This document shows, one piece after another, positions 11,543-22,617 of a DNA stretch of 64,000 nt. Position numbers and translations under genes: made by a program. The number at the start of each line of letters is the position of its first letter. Within the stretch, counting starts at the first letter, position 1. The notes under the pieces are model-generated. The model saw only the letters and a list, made by a program, of their open reading frames with translations. It was not told the DNA's origin and made no database searches. The stretch spans positions 558,001 through 622,000 of the forward strand of contig WHUZ01000015.1 of assembly GCA_015179045.1 (NCBI GenBank). The letters run 5' to 3'. The stretch comes from Kalaharituber pfeilii (lineage: Eukaryota; Ascomycota; Pezizomycetes; Pezizales; Pezizaceae).

Positions 11543-14500
11543 GACATATATTGTAATGAACATAAGCGTATGGAGAAACTTATTCTTGCAATTAAGGGGC
11601 AAACGTGTCTGAGGCTATATCTCGACAGAATCGAACCGAACCGAACGACGTACTTCTTCATCTGCAACCCAAGCGTTTCTCGAGCTTGCGCTTGCACATC
11701 GAATCACGAGACTGCAACAATTTTGCTTGAAGAAGTGCCTTGGGTATAACACATCATGTGTAAAAAGTGCACTTTTTTTTCTTTCTGGGAGCGCAGGTTT
11801 GCTAGCTCAATTATCTATGCTCCAGGTGTTAATCCTTTTATTTCCTTTTAATCATTAATCGTTTGACGCTTACACAGCAACACCAGGGTCCTCGCATTTG
11901 AGCAATCTATCTGTTTCCCGCCTTATTCTTTGTGCTTATTTTTCCGTTATCACTTCATCATCCTTCCTTATATCTCCTTTACTATCCTATTATTTCCTAT
12001 TTCGTTTCCTGGACGGTGGTTGTGAGGAATCCCTTGCCAGGTCTGAAGCAGGGGAATTCTGAAAAGTAGGCTTTGTCTGGTTCATTGGGGTGAAGAGGCG
12101 GCTCGGGCCATGGTGGGGGAACTCGGATGGTGGGAACTTTTGTCTTAGTATATCTTTGTGGCTGGTATGGCGTTTTTCTTTTGAGATTCAGATGCCTTTG
12201 TTCAAGGTGGGCCATTTAAGAGCTTTCATGGGCACAAGGCTACTGTACTGTATATACTCCATAATGCAAGATTGAGAACGGTATCTATTTTCGCACTGGT
12301 CACCGGACGGTTACATGAAGCTATGCAAATACTCGTGCAAGGAGATATGGTGTGCTCCAAATATCATCGGTGTTCTACATTTAAATTACGGTTGTAATGA
12401 ACGCTGTGACGCTTTTCATTACTCATGACTATGTCCCTGATCCCAACTCCAGCCCCCTCTCTCCATATCCTTGATCACGAACGCGAACTTGCCTTTTCAT
12501 GTGGAGGACGAGAGTAGCAGCAGTGGGGTGACATTCCTAGGATGACTGAGGCCACACTGCTTATACAGTTTGCTTACAATATCCACTGCAGCTCAGCGGC
12601 AACACTGGTGCAGTATCCATGGGATGTTACTTTATCGACTCGGTAGTTGGGTTACTACTTGGTGGTTACGGCGCATTCGATGCAAATCTTGAACCCTCTC
12701 AGGTAGTCCTTTGGAAAGAAACCTACCAATGACAAGCATCTTTGGCATAAGTCATCTCTCTCTCCATACACAGCATTTAAATTTCCGACTGTGAAGCATT
12801 CTGGTATTGACATGGGATACCTCAGTAACGCCAAAGCCCACACATTTGACATGATTGTCTACGATAAATGGTATCTACAAGGTCTTGAATGATGAAGGTG
12901 AGATAAAGGCCCTTATCTCCTGCCCGTTTATTCTGAGTAAGCCAACGACCGAAATGTTTGAAGAGCAAAAACAGCCTGCCGAACTTCCGTGGTGGCCTCG
13001 GCGGGGGTATAGAAGCGAAAAGTGAAGGAAGCAGCTGGCGTGAAGAAGTGAGCTGAGGTAGGGCTAAGGGAATTGCCTGTTACAGAAAAGAAAACAGGGG
13101 AAGTTGCCCAATCAAGACTAGTAAGTACATGACGGGCGTTCTAAATCAACAAGGCTTACCGGTATCTTAGTCTTGGCAACTGACCCTGTGCATACCGGTA
13201 TTTTGTGACAGATATAGAATTATCCTAGAAACCCGTTTTTTGAAAGAGAGCTTGTGTTTTCGCATAGGAATATATTAGAGAGATTGTATACAATTTACAA
13301 TCAGAGTAGGAACTGTGCGGTATCATTTCTTTAAGTTTCATCAGTCACTTGCTCACACATGAGCTTATAACTACCCTTGAGCTTCCCCATGTCAACCAGT
13401 CTGCGCCATGTTGTTTTTGAATACGGGTCGCTAAGTGCATGGTTACGATCGTGGGGTCCATGCAGATACAAAAAAGTGGTGCGAGGGAGTGGGGATGCCC
13501 AAGGCTGTTAGTGTATTAATTCGGGCCCCGTAATTTTCCCCGTAATGCTGCGCCACACCGTTGCCATGACAACAGTGGGTTTGTTTACATGAACCTCAGA
13601 GAACTTTGAAAAAAACCCCGTGATTACTGGGATAACTGCACATCTTTGAACAATGCCCGCAACTTTTGATCAAGTCGGATTGCCTTCAAACTCTGTACAG
13701 AATTAATACCTATTGTTAAAAACTGCCCTATTACTTTCCGTGTTGATCGGCTTTCATAGACACCAGCAGCACTATTTCCCCCGTAACCTTTATTCACACA
13801 ATTGTCGTGCCTTTAAGACATCCAAGAGCAACCCCTTCAGCGTCTGCTACCTCTCAAACAGGTATACCAAGCTCAAAAAAACTAGAAAAAAGGAAGTCCG
13901 CAAATTAAACAACTCCAAATCATTTTCTTCACCAAGTTCTTGTAGATAAGCTGTAAGTGCAGAAAGTACCTGGAAAAGAGTACTACAGGCTGCAACTGCT
14001 GCCTGTGCAGCTGCATAGTTAATGGCAGATGGATTTGTTGCGGTAATTGGTACGGGGATATCAACGGGGATATATACGGGGAGTGTGTGCCAAACCTCTC
14101 ATTTGCTAAGATGACTAATACAATATGGGGAAAATTTACGGGGATATTGCCAAAGCTCTCTATTAAACCATTCAATTCATTCTTGAAATGCAAATATGCC
14201 AAAGTGGTTCCCAGTCTCGAATCCAAATCCTCATCCTGGGGTAGTCTCATTCCTGGGGTACGTTTTATACCTTTTAGTGACTATAATTGTGCCTTATGCA
14301 CATTTTTGAACCCTACACATGCAAATTGCATGGAACCTGGATCATGACGCTCAGGGCCACAGTAGATGTCAGAACGAGATTGCGCAAGAGAATCGACAGT
14401 TCGCTCACGCTCGCTTACTAGGTTAAGCTCAGCGAACCTTCCACGTGACAGGTCTCACCATGTGATGGAGTGAGGGACGATACGGGGGTAGGAGCAGTGG

Positions 14501-14956
14501 AAACTGTTGCTCATGAGCTTTTCTTCCCGGCTCGAGAATGGTGATTCGACCAAAAAGGGTAGACAAGAGATCAACCTGCGCTATAGCGGTTTCGAATCTC
14601 TGTTATTTCAGTTCCTGCTACTGATCACATTGAAATGCTTGCTTCTGGCCGCTTTTCGCTCTCACAGTTGCAGTTACAAGTGTCAAAAGCGTTCTCAACA
14701 TCCAACAGCAATGTTCCTAAATGATATACAGTGCCACCAGCTACTGCAATAGCATTCCGAAAATTTATGAAGGTGTGATATATACAAGTCAGCGGAAAAC
14801 TGGAAACATGGGAAATGTCCCCGCCAAGAAATCCTGCTTGGCGTTTAGTGCCATCATCCCTCCCTTCTTTCAGAGTCAGCCCGCCGCTGAACATCAGCTC
14901 AGGTATCCCTTTAGGTAACAACTGGACTCATCTCCTTCCCACTACGCCAGCAAAAG
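11543..14956. other. Intergenic stretch with no supported gene
   Basis: Contains only unconvincing ORFs, for example a proline-rich 72-residue minus-strand frame at 11997-12215 and a 65-residue minus-strand frame at 12655-12852 with a CQRC motif. Between 13520 and 14140 there are inverted copies of a short CCCCGTAATTTTCCCC / GGGGAAAATTTACGGG motif, possibly relics of a small inverted-repeat element, but I could not define ends. Confidence 0.4.
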
Positions 14957-16129
14957 ATGTTTTCATTGCCATACCGACAGGTTTTTCCTTCGAAGGGGGT
15001 TGGGAAGCTCGTCCGGTCCGCTGGTCCTGTTAGGCTCCTGCTGCCACAGGGTTTCCGCCTCTATTCGTCTTCTTCATCAAAGCCTTCAAGCCCGTCTGAT
15101 CGGCCGAGAAATATTGCACCGGCGGGAACAACCCGGAGAAAGTCCGGGTTTGGCAACAGTATTGAGGGGACCGGGATATCGGGCGCACAAAACTTGTATT
15201 CGAGGTTGCCGGTTGTGCCAAATACGGACCACCTACACCCTGCTGGTATGTAGCTCCAGTCTTGTCTTTACCTTGAAACTGGGGACAACACTGACTAGGG
15301 TTTACCGGTTATAGAAGTAGCAGCTTCTTCCTTCTTTGCTCTCCATCGGCCCTTGTCCATCAAAAATTCTGTTCCTCAAGCGCACACACAAAGCGCTTTC
15401 AGTTCGATCTTCGACTCCCTAGACATATCCAATGGCCCTTCCACCGCTTCCAACGAGTCAGATAACAATGCTAGCAAAAAGGCAAATCCTGCTTTCTCGT
15501 CATATACGCCATCTCAACAGCCCCGCACGGTTGAACGCACCATAATGGGAGACCTAGACTCCCTGATTTCCAGCATCCGTGACAACTGGCTCACCGGAAC
15601 AGGCCGCCAAAACATCCTTGCCACTGCAATTCATAATGCCAACGCCAACGCGCAAAGTCAAGGAGATTTTGGGGAGGAGAGTAGTGGGTTTGACTTCTCA
15701 CAAAGGTTATTCCACCCTTTGACCAATATGCATGTCCCTTTCAACCCACCGCCACCCCCAGTACCAAGAATGTCAATACCATCGGACAACAGCAGGACCC
15801 AACGACAACTTATCACAATTCAGCAGACTATTTATCCAAACGGGATGATGATGTTCACCGCTAGGTCAAAGATCATTGCGCCTGTCACCAGCCCATACAT
15901 GCAGCGCTTGAAAGAAAGGCAAAGGGAACAGCTGGAAAGCTGGCAAAACAAAGTGATTGAAGAGTCACAAAGAGCTGGGCTGATTGGTGAAGAAGTATCA
16001 GAGAAGGATCAGGATGTAATCATGGCGATTTCGGTCAAAAGACAAAGGAAGCTGAAGATGAAGAAGCATAAGTATAAGAAACTGATGAAGAGAACAAGGA
16101 ACTTGCGAAGAAGGCTCGAGAAGCAGTAG
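14957..16129 (+). CDS. COX24: Mitochondrial small-subunit ribosomal protein mS38 (Cox24/AURKAIP1 family)
   Basis: Two exons, 14957-15245 and 15315-16129, with a 69-nt GTATGT...TATAG intron, give 367 aa. The ATG at 14957 opens an Arg/Ser-rich, acid-poor N-terminus (LVRSAG, RLLLPQGFRLYSSS) typical of a mitochondrial targeting sequence. The last 35 residues form the diagnostic, extremely basic mS38 tail (SVKRQRKLKMKKHKYKKLM). In this family the tail is a long helix bound to the small-subunit rRNA. Yeast Cox24 is needed for COX1 mRNA processing or translation. The middle is low-complexity and Ser/Asn-rich, with a PPPPP run near residue 245. The protein is much longer than yeast Cox24, as is usual in filamentous fungi. 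Confidence 0.9.
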
Positions 16130-16553
16130 ATGAACCTCTACATGCTTTTATATATACATAGTTTCTTGCACGAACGTTATGCGTATCTCGATTTTTCCTA
16201 CTATTCCCACAATTTCAGGCAACGTTTGTCGAGGCTCACTTTTTTCCTTAACGACGATGATGATGATGACGAAGAGCTGGATGATGCGGGCCCGACCTAA
16301 ACTCGTGAGTTGATATGAATAGTGATAGTACCTCTTGCGACTGAAGATTTGGCTGTGACAGGATTCTGTTTTCTTTTCCCATCCCCCTTGCTCTTCTGCG
16401 TTTTCCAGAGTCTCTTTGCATTTGATGTATTTGTGTAGGGTGCCCTGGCATTAGACTTGGAGATTCTATATATTTCCTATTCTCTTACCAGATATTTCAT
16501 GTTCCTTGTTTTCCATCTTCCTCTCCTATCATCTCTTTCCAGAATTTTCTTTT

Positions 16554-16589
<36 letters not shown>

Positions 16590-17071
16590 ATTGTTATCTT
16601 TGGCTGTATTGTATCTGTATATAAACACATAAGCAACAACTTCCTGCGCAGGAATTGCCAGAATTGCCAGGGTGGGTGGGAGGGAATTGAGATAGTATCA
16701 ATGCAAATTAACTTTTAGCTAATCGTAGCCCAGTAACTTCATTTTGGGATCTGGAGGTGTGATTATGACACTTTGGATTCTTGGTTTGTCGAAATTGTGA
16801 AACTTGGCTTTTCCGCTATCGATATCTGGAAATTGCATAGGATTGTGATTGGAATTCGGTTGTTTAGTTGCTTGAATGATTTTTGTGACGTCAGTTGGCT
16901 GGGGGTATGCCTATATAAGTGTCAGGGGCAACCAACGTGGTATCACGAATTTTAAAGGATTGACCTTAGACTTTGAGCTAATGTGTCTCGATCATACTTC
17001 ATTCAGAAGGGTGCATATACTAAAAGGAGTTTACAGGTATTAAGGGAACATCAAATACTCAGATATCCAAG
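16130..17071. other. Intergenic spacer between mS38 and the RRT8-like gene
   Basis: Contains a GATGATGATGATGAC microsatellite (about 16255), a T-run of about 30 bases (16557-16586) and otherwise AT-rich sequence. It is the probable 3' end of mS38 and promoter of the downstream gene. No coding sequence is supported. Confidence 0.5.
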
Positions 17072-18292
17072 ATGACAGTCAAGCCTTCTCCGGCGTCCAC
17101 TGCTGGATGTAAGTGTTCAAGTCCTTCAGAACCATTGCGAACTTCCCAGCTAGCCGCTTAATTTGTTATTCTAGTATACCCCATCTATGGTATCACTTAC
17201 CTCCTCACCCACCCCAACCTTCGCACGCCCGAATTCTACTCACTTCTCCTGCGCAACCTGCTCAAAACCCTCCTCGTTACCATCACCATAACATCCATCT
17301 CCCTCGTCCTCCTCTTCCACATCACCGACGAGCTTCTGCTCACCCTTGCCAAGTCTATTGCACCACTTCGGTTCCTTGTCCGCGCAGAGAAGCTTCGGGG
17401 CGTAGTCGCATTCATAGGGATTCTAGTACAAGGTGCGGTGTTGGCCAATGCTCTATTTGAGAGAGCGATAAGAGGGGTAGCGAGGAGAGCCGGCGAGGGA
17501 GTATTGAGAGGGAAGGGTGTGAGTGATGCGGTAGCGGGGGTGGCGGATAATGATATTACAGCTTCGAGGAGGGAATTGGAAGCGAGGGATATCTTAGGGG
17601 GATTGAGGGAGGGTGCGATGGAGTTAAGAAGTGGAGTAGAAGGGGTGGGGAAGGAAGTTGCTGGGACCGCGAAGGGCGCGGTGGAAGGTGTCAGGGAGAT
17701 CCCGGAAAAAGTAGAGAAGGGGCTGAAGGAGAGAGGTGCCGAGTGGGCTGTGAAGCAGTTGATATTTACATCTGTGACAGCGGTGCCGATTGTTGGACCG
17801 GTCACATGTAGGTTCCCATTCTCTTTTCGAAAGCGTGATTGAGATGTATAGTACTGATAAATGTCTTGAATAGACGCTGCGTTCAAGTCCTTTGACCTAG
17901 GCGAGCGCTATATTAAGGATTACTCGAAGATCGCAGGTGTCGAAGACCAAGTGGACCAGAACCCTAGATGCCTCAAGGGTATCTATCTTTCACTTCCCCT
18001 CCTTTTGCATGTAAAAAGCTAAGACAAACATTCATATAGCATTTGGACTCGTCGCAGGTATGCTCAATGCTCTCCCCGTTGTGGGACCAGCGTTCTATTT
18101 CTCAAATTACATTGGGTATGTAGCTACTCATTCATTGTCCTGAGCCCAGAGTCGCCCTGCTTTTCGCTATATCAGTTTTCCGATACCTCTGTTCTCTCAG
18201 TGTCCTCTAACCAGAACATTTTCTACGACAGGAGTGCACTCTGGGTTGCAGATATGAAAGACTACAAGCGCAAGCTGGCAAAGGGCGAGTAA
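17072..18292 (+). CDS. EI24-domain membrane protein, RRT8-like
   Basis: Five exons: 17072-17108, 17175-17807, 17874-17978, 18040-18115 and 18232-18292, joining in frame to 303 aa. The N-terminal YPIYGITYLLTHPNL, long hydrophobic segments around residues 30-65 and 80-105, a VPIVGPV segment and a C-terminal LNALPVVGPAFYFSN segment match the EI24 / outer-spore-wall RRT8 family. Yeast Rrt8 sits on lipid droplets and helps spore-wall formation. Between the hydrophobic halves (residues about 108-205) lies a Gly/Ala/Glu/Lys-rich amphipathic stretch (for example GVEGVGKEVAGTAKGAVEGV) resembling LEA or lipid-surface helices. All introns are GT-AG, 61-116 nt. Family assignment is good; specific orthology to RRT8 is inferred. 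Confidence 0.82.
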
Positions 18293-18990
18293 AGCAGTTT
18301 TTTCAATAAAACAACAACTCGCCAGCGTCAATGGGAACTCGCAATAAATGCAAGCAATGTACAAAATCGAGTGTTTTTTTTTTTTTTTTTTTCCTTTTTC
18401 AATGATGAGAAACATCTTTGGTTTCTTTTCTTTAGCTGTAGTTGGATCTGGATAATCATCACTAGGAGTAAACCTTGTAGCGTTTTTCTGTTTTTGTATT
18501 AGTATTTTACCCAGGTTTAATACATACTGTAGTTTTGCATCTCAGATATAGCTTCTTTAGAAAAGCGACTACGTAGGTAGCATTTAACTGAATTCACAGC
18601 AACAAGACTCTAGTGGTATGGGTTCAATTAAAATAAATGACATATGTGGCCAATTTCTAAATATGAAATAGTAAATTTTCAACAATAGGACTTTCAGGGT
18701 AACAGTAACACGGAGATAGGTATATTTCGTTGAAGGGGTCGCAATATTGGTCCATTACCCCGATTAACAGTGTCGTAAAAGAATCTGTGCATACGAGCCT
18801 TCTTGAATCATTGAATCAAGGACACTCCTCGTCATCATTCTGTCAACAGGTCTTGCCGTAACAAGCGGCACCTGCAAGAGGACGGTGTTCGCATGCCTAT
18901 AGGATTTCTTATGCGGGATTCTAAGTAGAGCTGGAGCAAAAGGAGAAAGAAATGGCGGAAGCAAGAACATTGACACTTATACTAATCACC
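18293..18990. other. Intergenic spacer
   Basis: Probable 3' end of the RRT8-like gene, with an 18-20 base T-run near 18373 and AT-rich sequence up to the decayed P450 on the opposite strand. Nothing coding is supported. Confidence 0.45.
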
Positions 18991-18999
18991 TCGGGCTCT

Positions 19000-20927
19000 G
19001 TGATCCCATCTACCCCGACATTCTCAACATTGCATTTTGGAAGTTCCGCCGCTGCCAGTTCCTACATCAAAGCGCATACTGTATCAGTATCCAAATACCC
19101 ATATTTTTACACATACAGAATTGACAAATCTATATGCATACCCGCTCAATACAATTTCTTGGACCTCTCTCAAATGGCAGAAAAGCACCAATCGGCAACC
19201 TCCTGGTACGACGGCAACACCTCAATGAACCCGCACGAATCGAATATGTTTGCGGTGAGGCCCCACGTTCATTCGCTTCGGTGAATGTTGTATGAATTGA
19301 GGAAGATACTATATTGTGTCCCACACCTCCTACATTAGCCACAAATGCGGAATAATCTTGGTAAATACTTGTCAGGGCACAAGTTTTCGACTCACAGCGA
19401 AGTCTCCAACGAAATCGACTTTTCATTATTGTTAACATAAATTGCGGCTCCCGGTTTTTCTGCTCTGGTGCTAGCGCTGGGTGGGTAAAGTCTGAAAGCT
19501 TCCTTGAGGATCGCCGCCATTTTTTTGAGAACGTCGTTGGTATTGGTTACGATTAGCTTTCCGAGTGAGAAACCACCGGCGATCCTGAGTTCTGCACGAA
19601 GGGCAGAAAGGATGTCTTGATGTTTCTACAGGAAGTAGAGGTATCATTGAAAAGTGATTGAAGTTGTCATGCCCTGTAAGAAGCGTGAGTATGATTCCAG
19701 ATTTGTTTAGGATTTTTTTACCAGCAAATACTGTTCAAAAGGCGAGACTTGACAGGGTAGCAGGGAAACATGGGTATACGGGCAGAATGTTTTCGCATGG
19801 TCACATGTTTCTGGGTTGAATCAATAACGAAAATCTACTAGCAGACCTCAGATAGTTTACACATGGGTAAGGACTCTGGGGATCAATAATCAATACCGAC
19901 AAAGGATAGATAATGACTGACCTATCATCCTCCTTCTTCTGTGCAAACCTTCTTTTACAATTTCTTCAAATGACCGATCCATCTGCCTAGAGACATGAGT
20001 AAAAGTGAGAACATGGATCTCTGCAATATGCAAAACAAAATCACTTACCGTCCGTACCACCACCGGCTGAACAGGATGCGCGCCCCATACTTCTGAATTC
20101 TCATACGAAGCCACTACCTTTGAAAATGTAGCCACAACAGGGTGTCTCCTTTTTGGGTCTTGGACATGCATTTCGTCGTTAAGTAGAATGCTTGCCATAA
20201 ATATCGTAGGCTAGGTTGGTTTAGTGCTTTCCTATGAATGCGACTTCTTTTGTCTCGGCACAGCACCGAAAGATTGTTTCAGAATATTGATCTTGGATAT
20301 GATTGAGAGTAAGAGTGTTTGGAGAAACCGGGGTTGGAAGCCTATTTTTGCAGTTAATGTGTCAATTTACGATTCTCGATAGAGGGTGATAAGGGACGAT
20401 ACTGGGATTGAATCGTTTGTGGAGTCCTTTCCACGTGCTCGCCATAACCTTATACTCAGTAGGTGTTCCTCAAATTATTCTACACTATCTTTTTTGGACA
20501 TTGAGTTGACATACTCTGCAGTAAGAATAGATTCAGGGCCAACCATTGTATCAAACATTCGAACCGTATATCCTTCTAGAAGCGAGTATGGATAATTAGG
20601 GCTGAACTTTGTCGCAAGCTCCGCAATCTCAAGCGATCTAATGGCGGATAATGGAATTTTTATTGATGGTACCATATCGAGGATAAATAGCGGAGGATCA
20701 TTTAACTCTTGTGCAATCGGTTGCAGAGCATAACCTGACCACTATTAAGAATATAATGCCAACCACCATGTCGAACCTTCACTGACCGATGTTGTGCCTT
20801 GAAGTAAAGCACCCCAGTGTTTTGATAATGCGGTCATATCGCCCCAAAGCAAGCTCGTACCTAGTCTCGTAACCAGGCTCGTACCCTCCGGTTTGGGTAG
20901 TCCATAGATATTCCAGTACTTCCTCGT
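19000..20927 (-). pseudogene. Cytochrome P450 pseudogene
   Basis: Minus-strand pieces in the right order spell a fungal P450: GLPKPEG and LLWGDMTALSKHW (exon about 20787-20927), PPLFILDMVPS to MVGPESILTAE (20515-20734), WKGLHKRFNPSI (about 20395-20440), RQMDRSFEEIVKE (about 19930-19990), an I-helix remnant (about 19650-19675), the ExxR block KEAFRLYPPSAS (about 19480-19515), IHRSE with a stop codon inside the W-x-x-x-A-x-x-F region (about 19220-19285), and the haem loop FLPFERGPRNCIE (about 19140-19185), then ELAAAEL. Exon phases do not join, the I-helix threonine segment appears 2 nt short, the haem loop is in a different frame from the preceding block, and the conserved Gly after the haem cysteine is Glu. 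An N-terminal membrane anchor was not found. Boundaries are approximate. Confidence 0.8.
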
Positions 20928-22079
20928 CTTATGTAATCGAAAGAGGGAATGAGTGATGTAAGCCCGGTAGCAGACGAAACTAGCAGTTACGTCACCTCAC
21001 GTTTGTTTATAGTTGAACAGAAGGTATAGAGCAACAAAGCTGAAAATTTGTGGGCTTGAGCACTCATTAAATATTCTATCCTGCAAACCAACTGGGCAGA
21101 CATCTCAGTCGTTGTAGACGCAACGCAGTACATTGACATTCACACACTTTGTGGGGGATGCCTGTCAAGATACGCACATACTGGAAGTAGAGCAGGTAAA
21201 TCGAAGGAGGAAGACAGCCAGACCACTCAAAATAGGTAAACGTTCAAAATTAGACACGCCTAGGCTATCTTCCTACGAGGTGCCAAATGTGCAGGAAGTA
21301 CTACCTTTGGTATTCGTGGTGATCACGATCTTGGGAATAAGAGCTTGCGCTCTCAATTACCAGCTTCACCAGTAACAATAAGAAAGGTATGCTTTGGCTA
21401 AAAAGCTGGTTCTAGCACTTCATGAGCTGCGTCAAGAGCCAGGGATCAATTGTGGTTGCAGACTCTGGTTCGGGCGGCCACGCGCCGTTGATGCGAGTGA
21501 ACTATGGTAAATGCGAGCTACTGGTGAAGTTGACATAAGTCGCATCGGTGGGCTAGTGCTTAAATCTGTAGTCTGCTGGCCAGGTTGTGACGGAAATACT
21601 TTTCTCCGTGGCTCTCCAGCCAAAACAGGATGAACAAGCGACAAAAACGTGACTGTGCTTGCTTTCCTGCGTTATGTAGGCGTCCAGTAAGTGCGTGTAC
21701 TTAGTACTGGGTCGCAAGGTTTCACAAATTCCCGTTGGACCTTTGACGTCAGATGCCATAAAAGCGGTTTAGTGCCCCAGTGATTCGATGATAGCCACTC
21801 CATACGTACGTGACGACAGCGGGTGATGCAATGGGAAGTGGTCTCGTGCCCCTCCATGCCAGCGGAGCACTCTATCCGCCGGTTATGGGGGGTACAATAC
21901 TGAGTAGGACGCTGAGCTGGACTATACCTGCTACGTGAGGGAGTGATGAGCAGATAATGCAAAGCTAATCTACGGCGTACCTTCGATATGCCACAGCTGG
22001 GGGGCAGACGGGGAGGCATCTCGGCAGAGCTCGAGCGCTCATGTGCGTTATCAAGCGTAGAGTACGGCCTTCATTGCGG
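20928..22079. other. Intergenic stretch
   Basis: I find no domain on either strand. A lost N-terminal anchor exon of the P450 pseudogene could lie here, but no candidate convinced me. Several overlapping minus-strand frames (21432-22019) look like shadows without family signal. Confidence 0.4.
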
Positions 22080-22560
22080 TCAGGGCATTGGGCCCTGCTG
22101 ATAGGGCGGCGGATCCTCGCCAAGTGGCACGTGCCGGGGCGGCCGCAGTCTCGTCGCTGGGATCCATGGATGTCTGGAGCAGTCCCCATCGGCAGCAGCA
22201 CCTATCGCGCAGCAGGCCCTCGTCCAGCGGGCCAGCAGGCGCATCGGCGGAGGGCCCACGAGCGCGGAGGCTGCCCCTGGCCGGGCGGCTCGCCAAGGGG
22301 CGGCTCAGGCGGCCTCCTTCTCTCGCGCCCACCGGAGGCAGGAGGCGGCAACCAGCCATAAATTTAGCACCCCGCACTTCTCATCGCCCAGCGCTCCCCA
22401 GCTCCATCGCCCCTCCGGCTAGACTCTCTCGCCCGGCCTCGCAGCCTCCTTCGGCAGCTCCCTCCCTCGTGCCTGCTCTAAAGCCCACACCACGCTCTCC
22501 ACCCCCTCCTGCTGCAGCTGCCTCTGGCCTGCTCAGCGGAGTCACTCCTAATACGCTCTC
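22080..22560 (+). promoter_or_regulatory. GC-rich block immediately upstream of the DUF676 lipase gene
   Basis: A CpG- and GC-rich stretch of about 480 bases ends less than 60 bases before the lipase ATG. It opens long frames on both strands (Pro/Ala/Arg-rich), which I regard as compositional artefacts. The position suggests promoter plus 5' leader, by inference. Confidence 0.4.
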
Positions 22561-22617
22561 TATCCTGTGCGTTGAGTCCCTATCTGAATATTTGAAAAGT
22601 ATCACCCGCGGTCTACC

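Noticed and set aside
13520..14140. CCCCGTAATTTTCCCC / GGGGAAAATTTACGGG inverted motif as a transposon
   Set aside because: The match is too short, the arms do not extend, and no target duplication or consistent ends were found.
17236..17886. 216-codon minus-strand frame
   Set aside because: It lies antisense to the RRT8-like exon 2 and mirrors its codon pattern; the sense strand has a recognisable domain and clean introns.
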